From NCBI GenBank assembly GCA_964035575.1, contig OZ037909.1, positions 992,001 through 1,056,000 of the forward strand: a stretch of 64,000 nucleotides of DNA, given 5' to 3'. How positions within the stretch are numbered: the stretch's first letter is position 1; every line of letters starts with the position of its first letter. The position numbers and the translations under genes were made by a program. This document shows, in pieces, positions 63,907 to 64,000 of the stretch. Origin of the DNA: Rhynchopus sp. YZ270_cl-10. Its lineage: Eukaryota; Euglenozoa; Diplonemea; Diplonemida; Diplonemidae. The notes below the pieces were generated by a model. That model was not told where the DNA came from. It did not search any database and worked only from the letters and a program-made list of their open reading frames with translations.

Positions 63907-64000
63907 AAAAAAAGACTGAAAAAACATAGTGGAGTTCATCCTCGGGATGTCTACACTAATACAAACCGAGTTCACAAAAAAAAACAATAATCCAAATACT
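63907..64000. other. 3' flank with tail-type segment
   Basis: About 30 bases after the stop, GTGGAGTTCATCC...TCTACACTAATACAAA leads into an A-run, matching the segment after the kinase gene at 56489. This could be a shared 3' UTR element. Confidence 0.4.

Overview
Eukaryotic (protist-like) genomic DNA: sparse protein genes, most of them on the + strand, separated by AT-rich, repeat-crowded spacers. Two genes contain GT-AG spliceosomal introns with phase-compatible ends. There is no bacterial operon structure, rRNA or convincing tRNA. Recognisable housekeeping genes (a LYR-motif protein, an LRRC57-like protein, EMC6, a PPR protein, a TKL-type kinase) are typical of a mitochondrion-bearing eukaryote. 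A tyrosine-recombinase retrotransposon with the ORF order and split repeats of the VIPER group, best known from trypanosomatids, hints at Euglenozoa (for example a diplonemid-like flagellate), but this is an inference only.

Layout. 0.2-11.1 kb is the gene-rich part: LYR protein; a large secreted Cys-rich protein in two exons whose intron hosts a TA-flanked MITE; LRRC57-like protein; a zinc-finger/GTPase/RING fusion; and a three-DOMON cytochrome b561 protein. 11.1-19.8 kb holds no gene I can support; it is a patchwork of foldback elements, duplicated segments and dispersed hairpins. 19.8-21.4 kb is a two-exon zinc-finger + HNH nuclease gene. 21.4-22.0 kb carries a fossil of a Polinton-like or virus-derived protein on the minus strand. 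22.7-35.0 kb is a 522-bp satellite in 23.4 copies that look identical. 36.0-43.3 kb has short tandem arrays built around the core TACTG, and a whole-looking 5.0-kb VIPER-type retrotransposon sits inside one of them. 43.8-46.6 kb is a segmental copy of 18.5-19.3 kb, split by a 1.9-kb TA-flanked DNA transposon. 46.6-54.5 kb is a tandem duplication of about 4.06 kb carrying two more DOMON/b561 genes. 54.5-56.3 kb has a weak minus-strand coding fragment and the kinase. 56.4-60.6 kb is repeats, including another TACTG-core array. 60.6-63.9 kb has EMC6, the PPR protein and a single-pass membrane coiled-coil protein.

The genes do not form one pathway. The nearest thing to a functional cluster is the set of three DOMON/cytochrome b561 genes (8.8, 46.9 and 50.9 kb), predicted transmembrane electron-transfer proteins. 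The most unusual aspects are the repeat biology (satellite, TACTG arrays, nested YR retrotransposon, a dispersed hairpin family often lying 0.3-0.7 kb upstream of genes) and the ZnF-GTPase-RING fusion.
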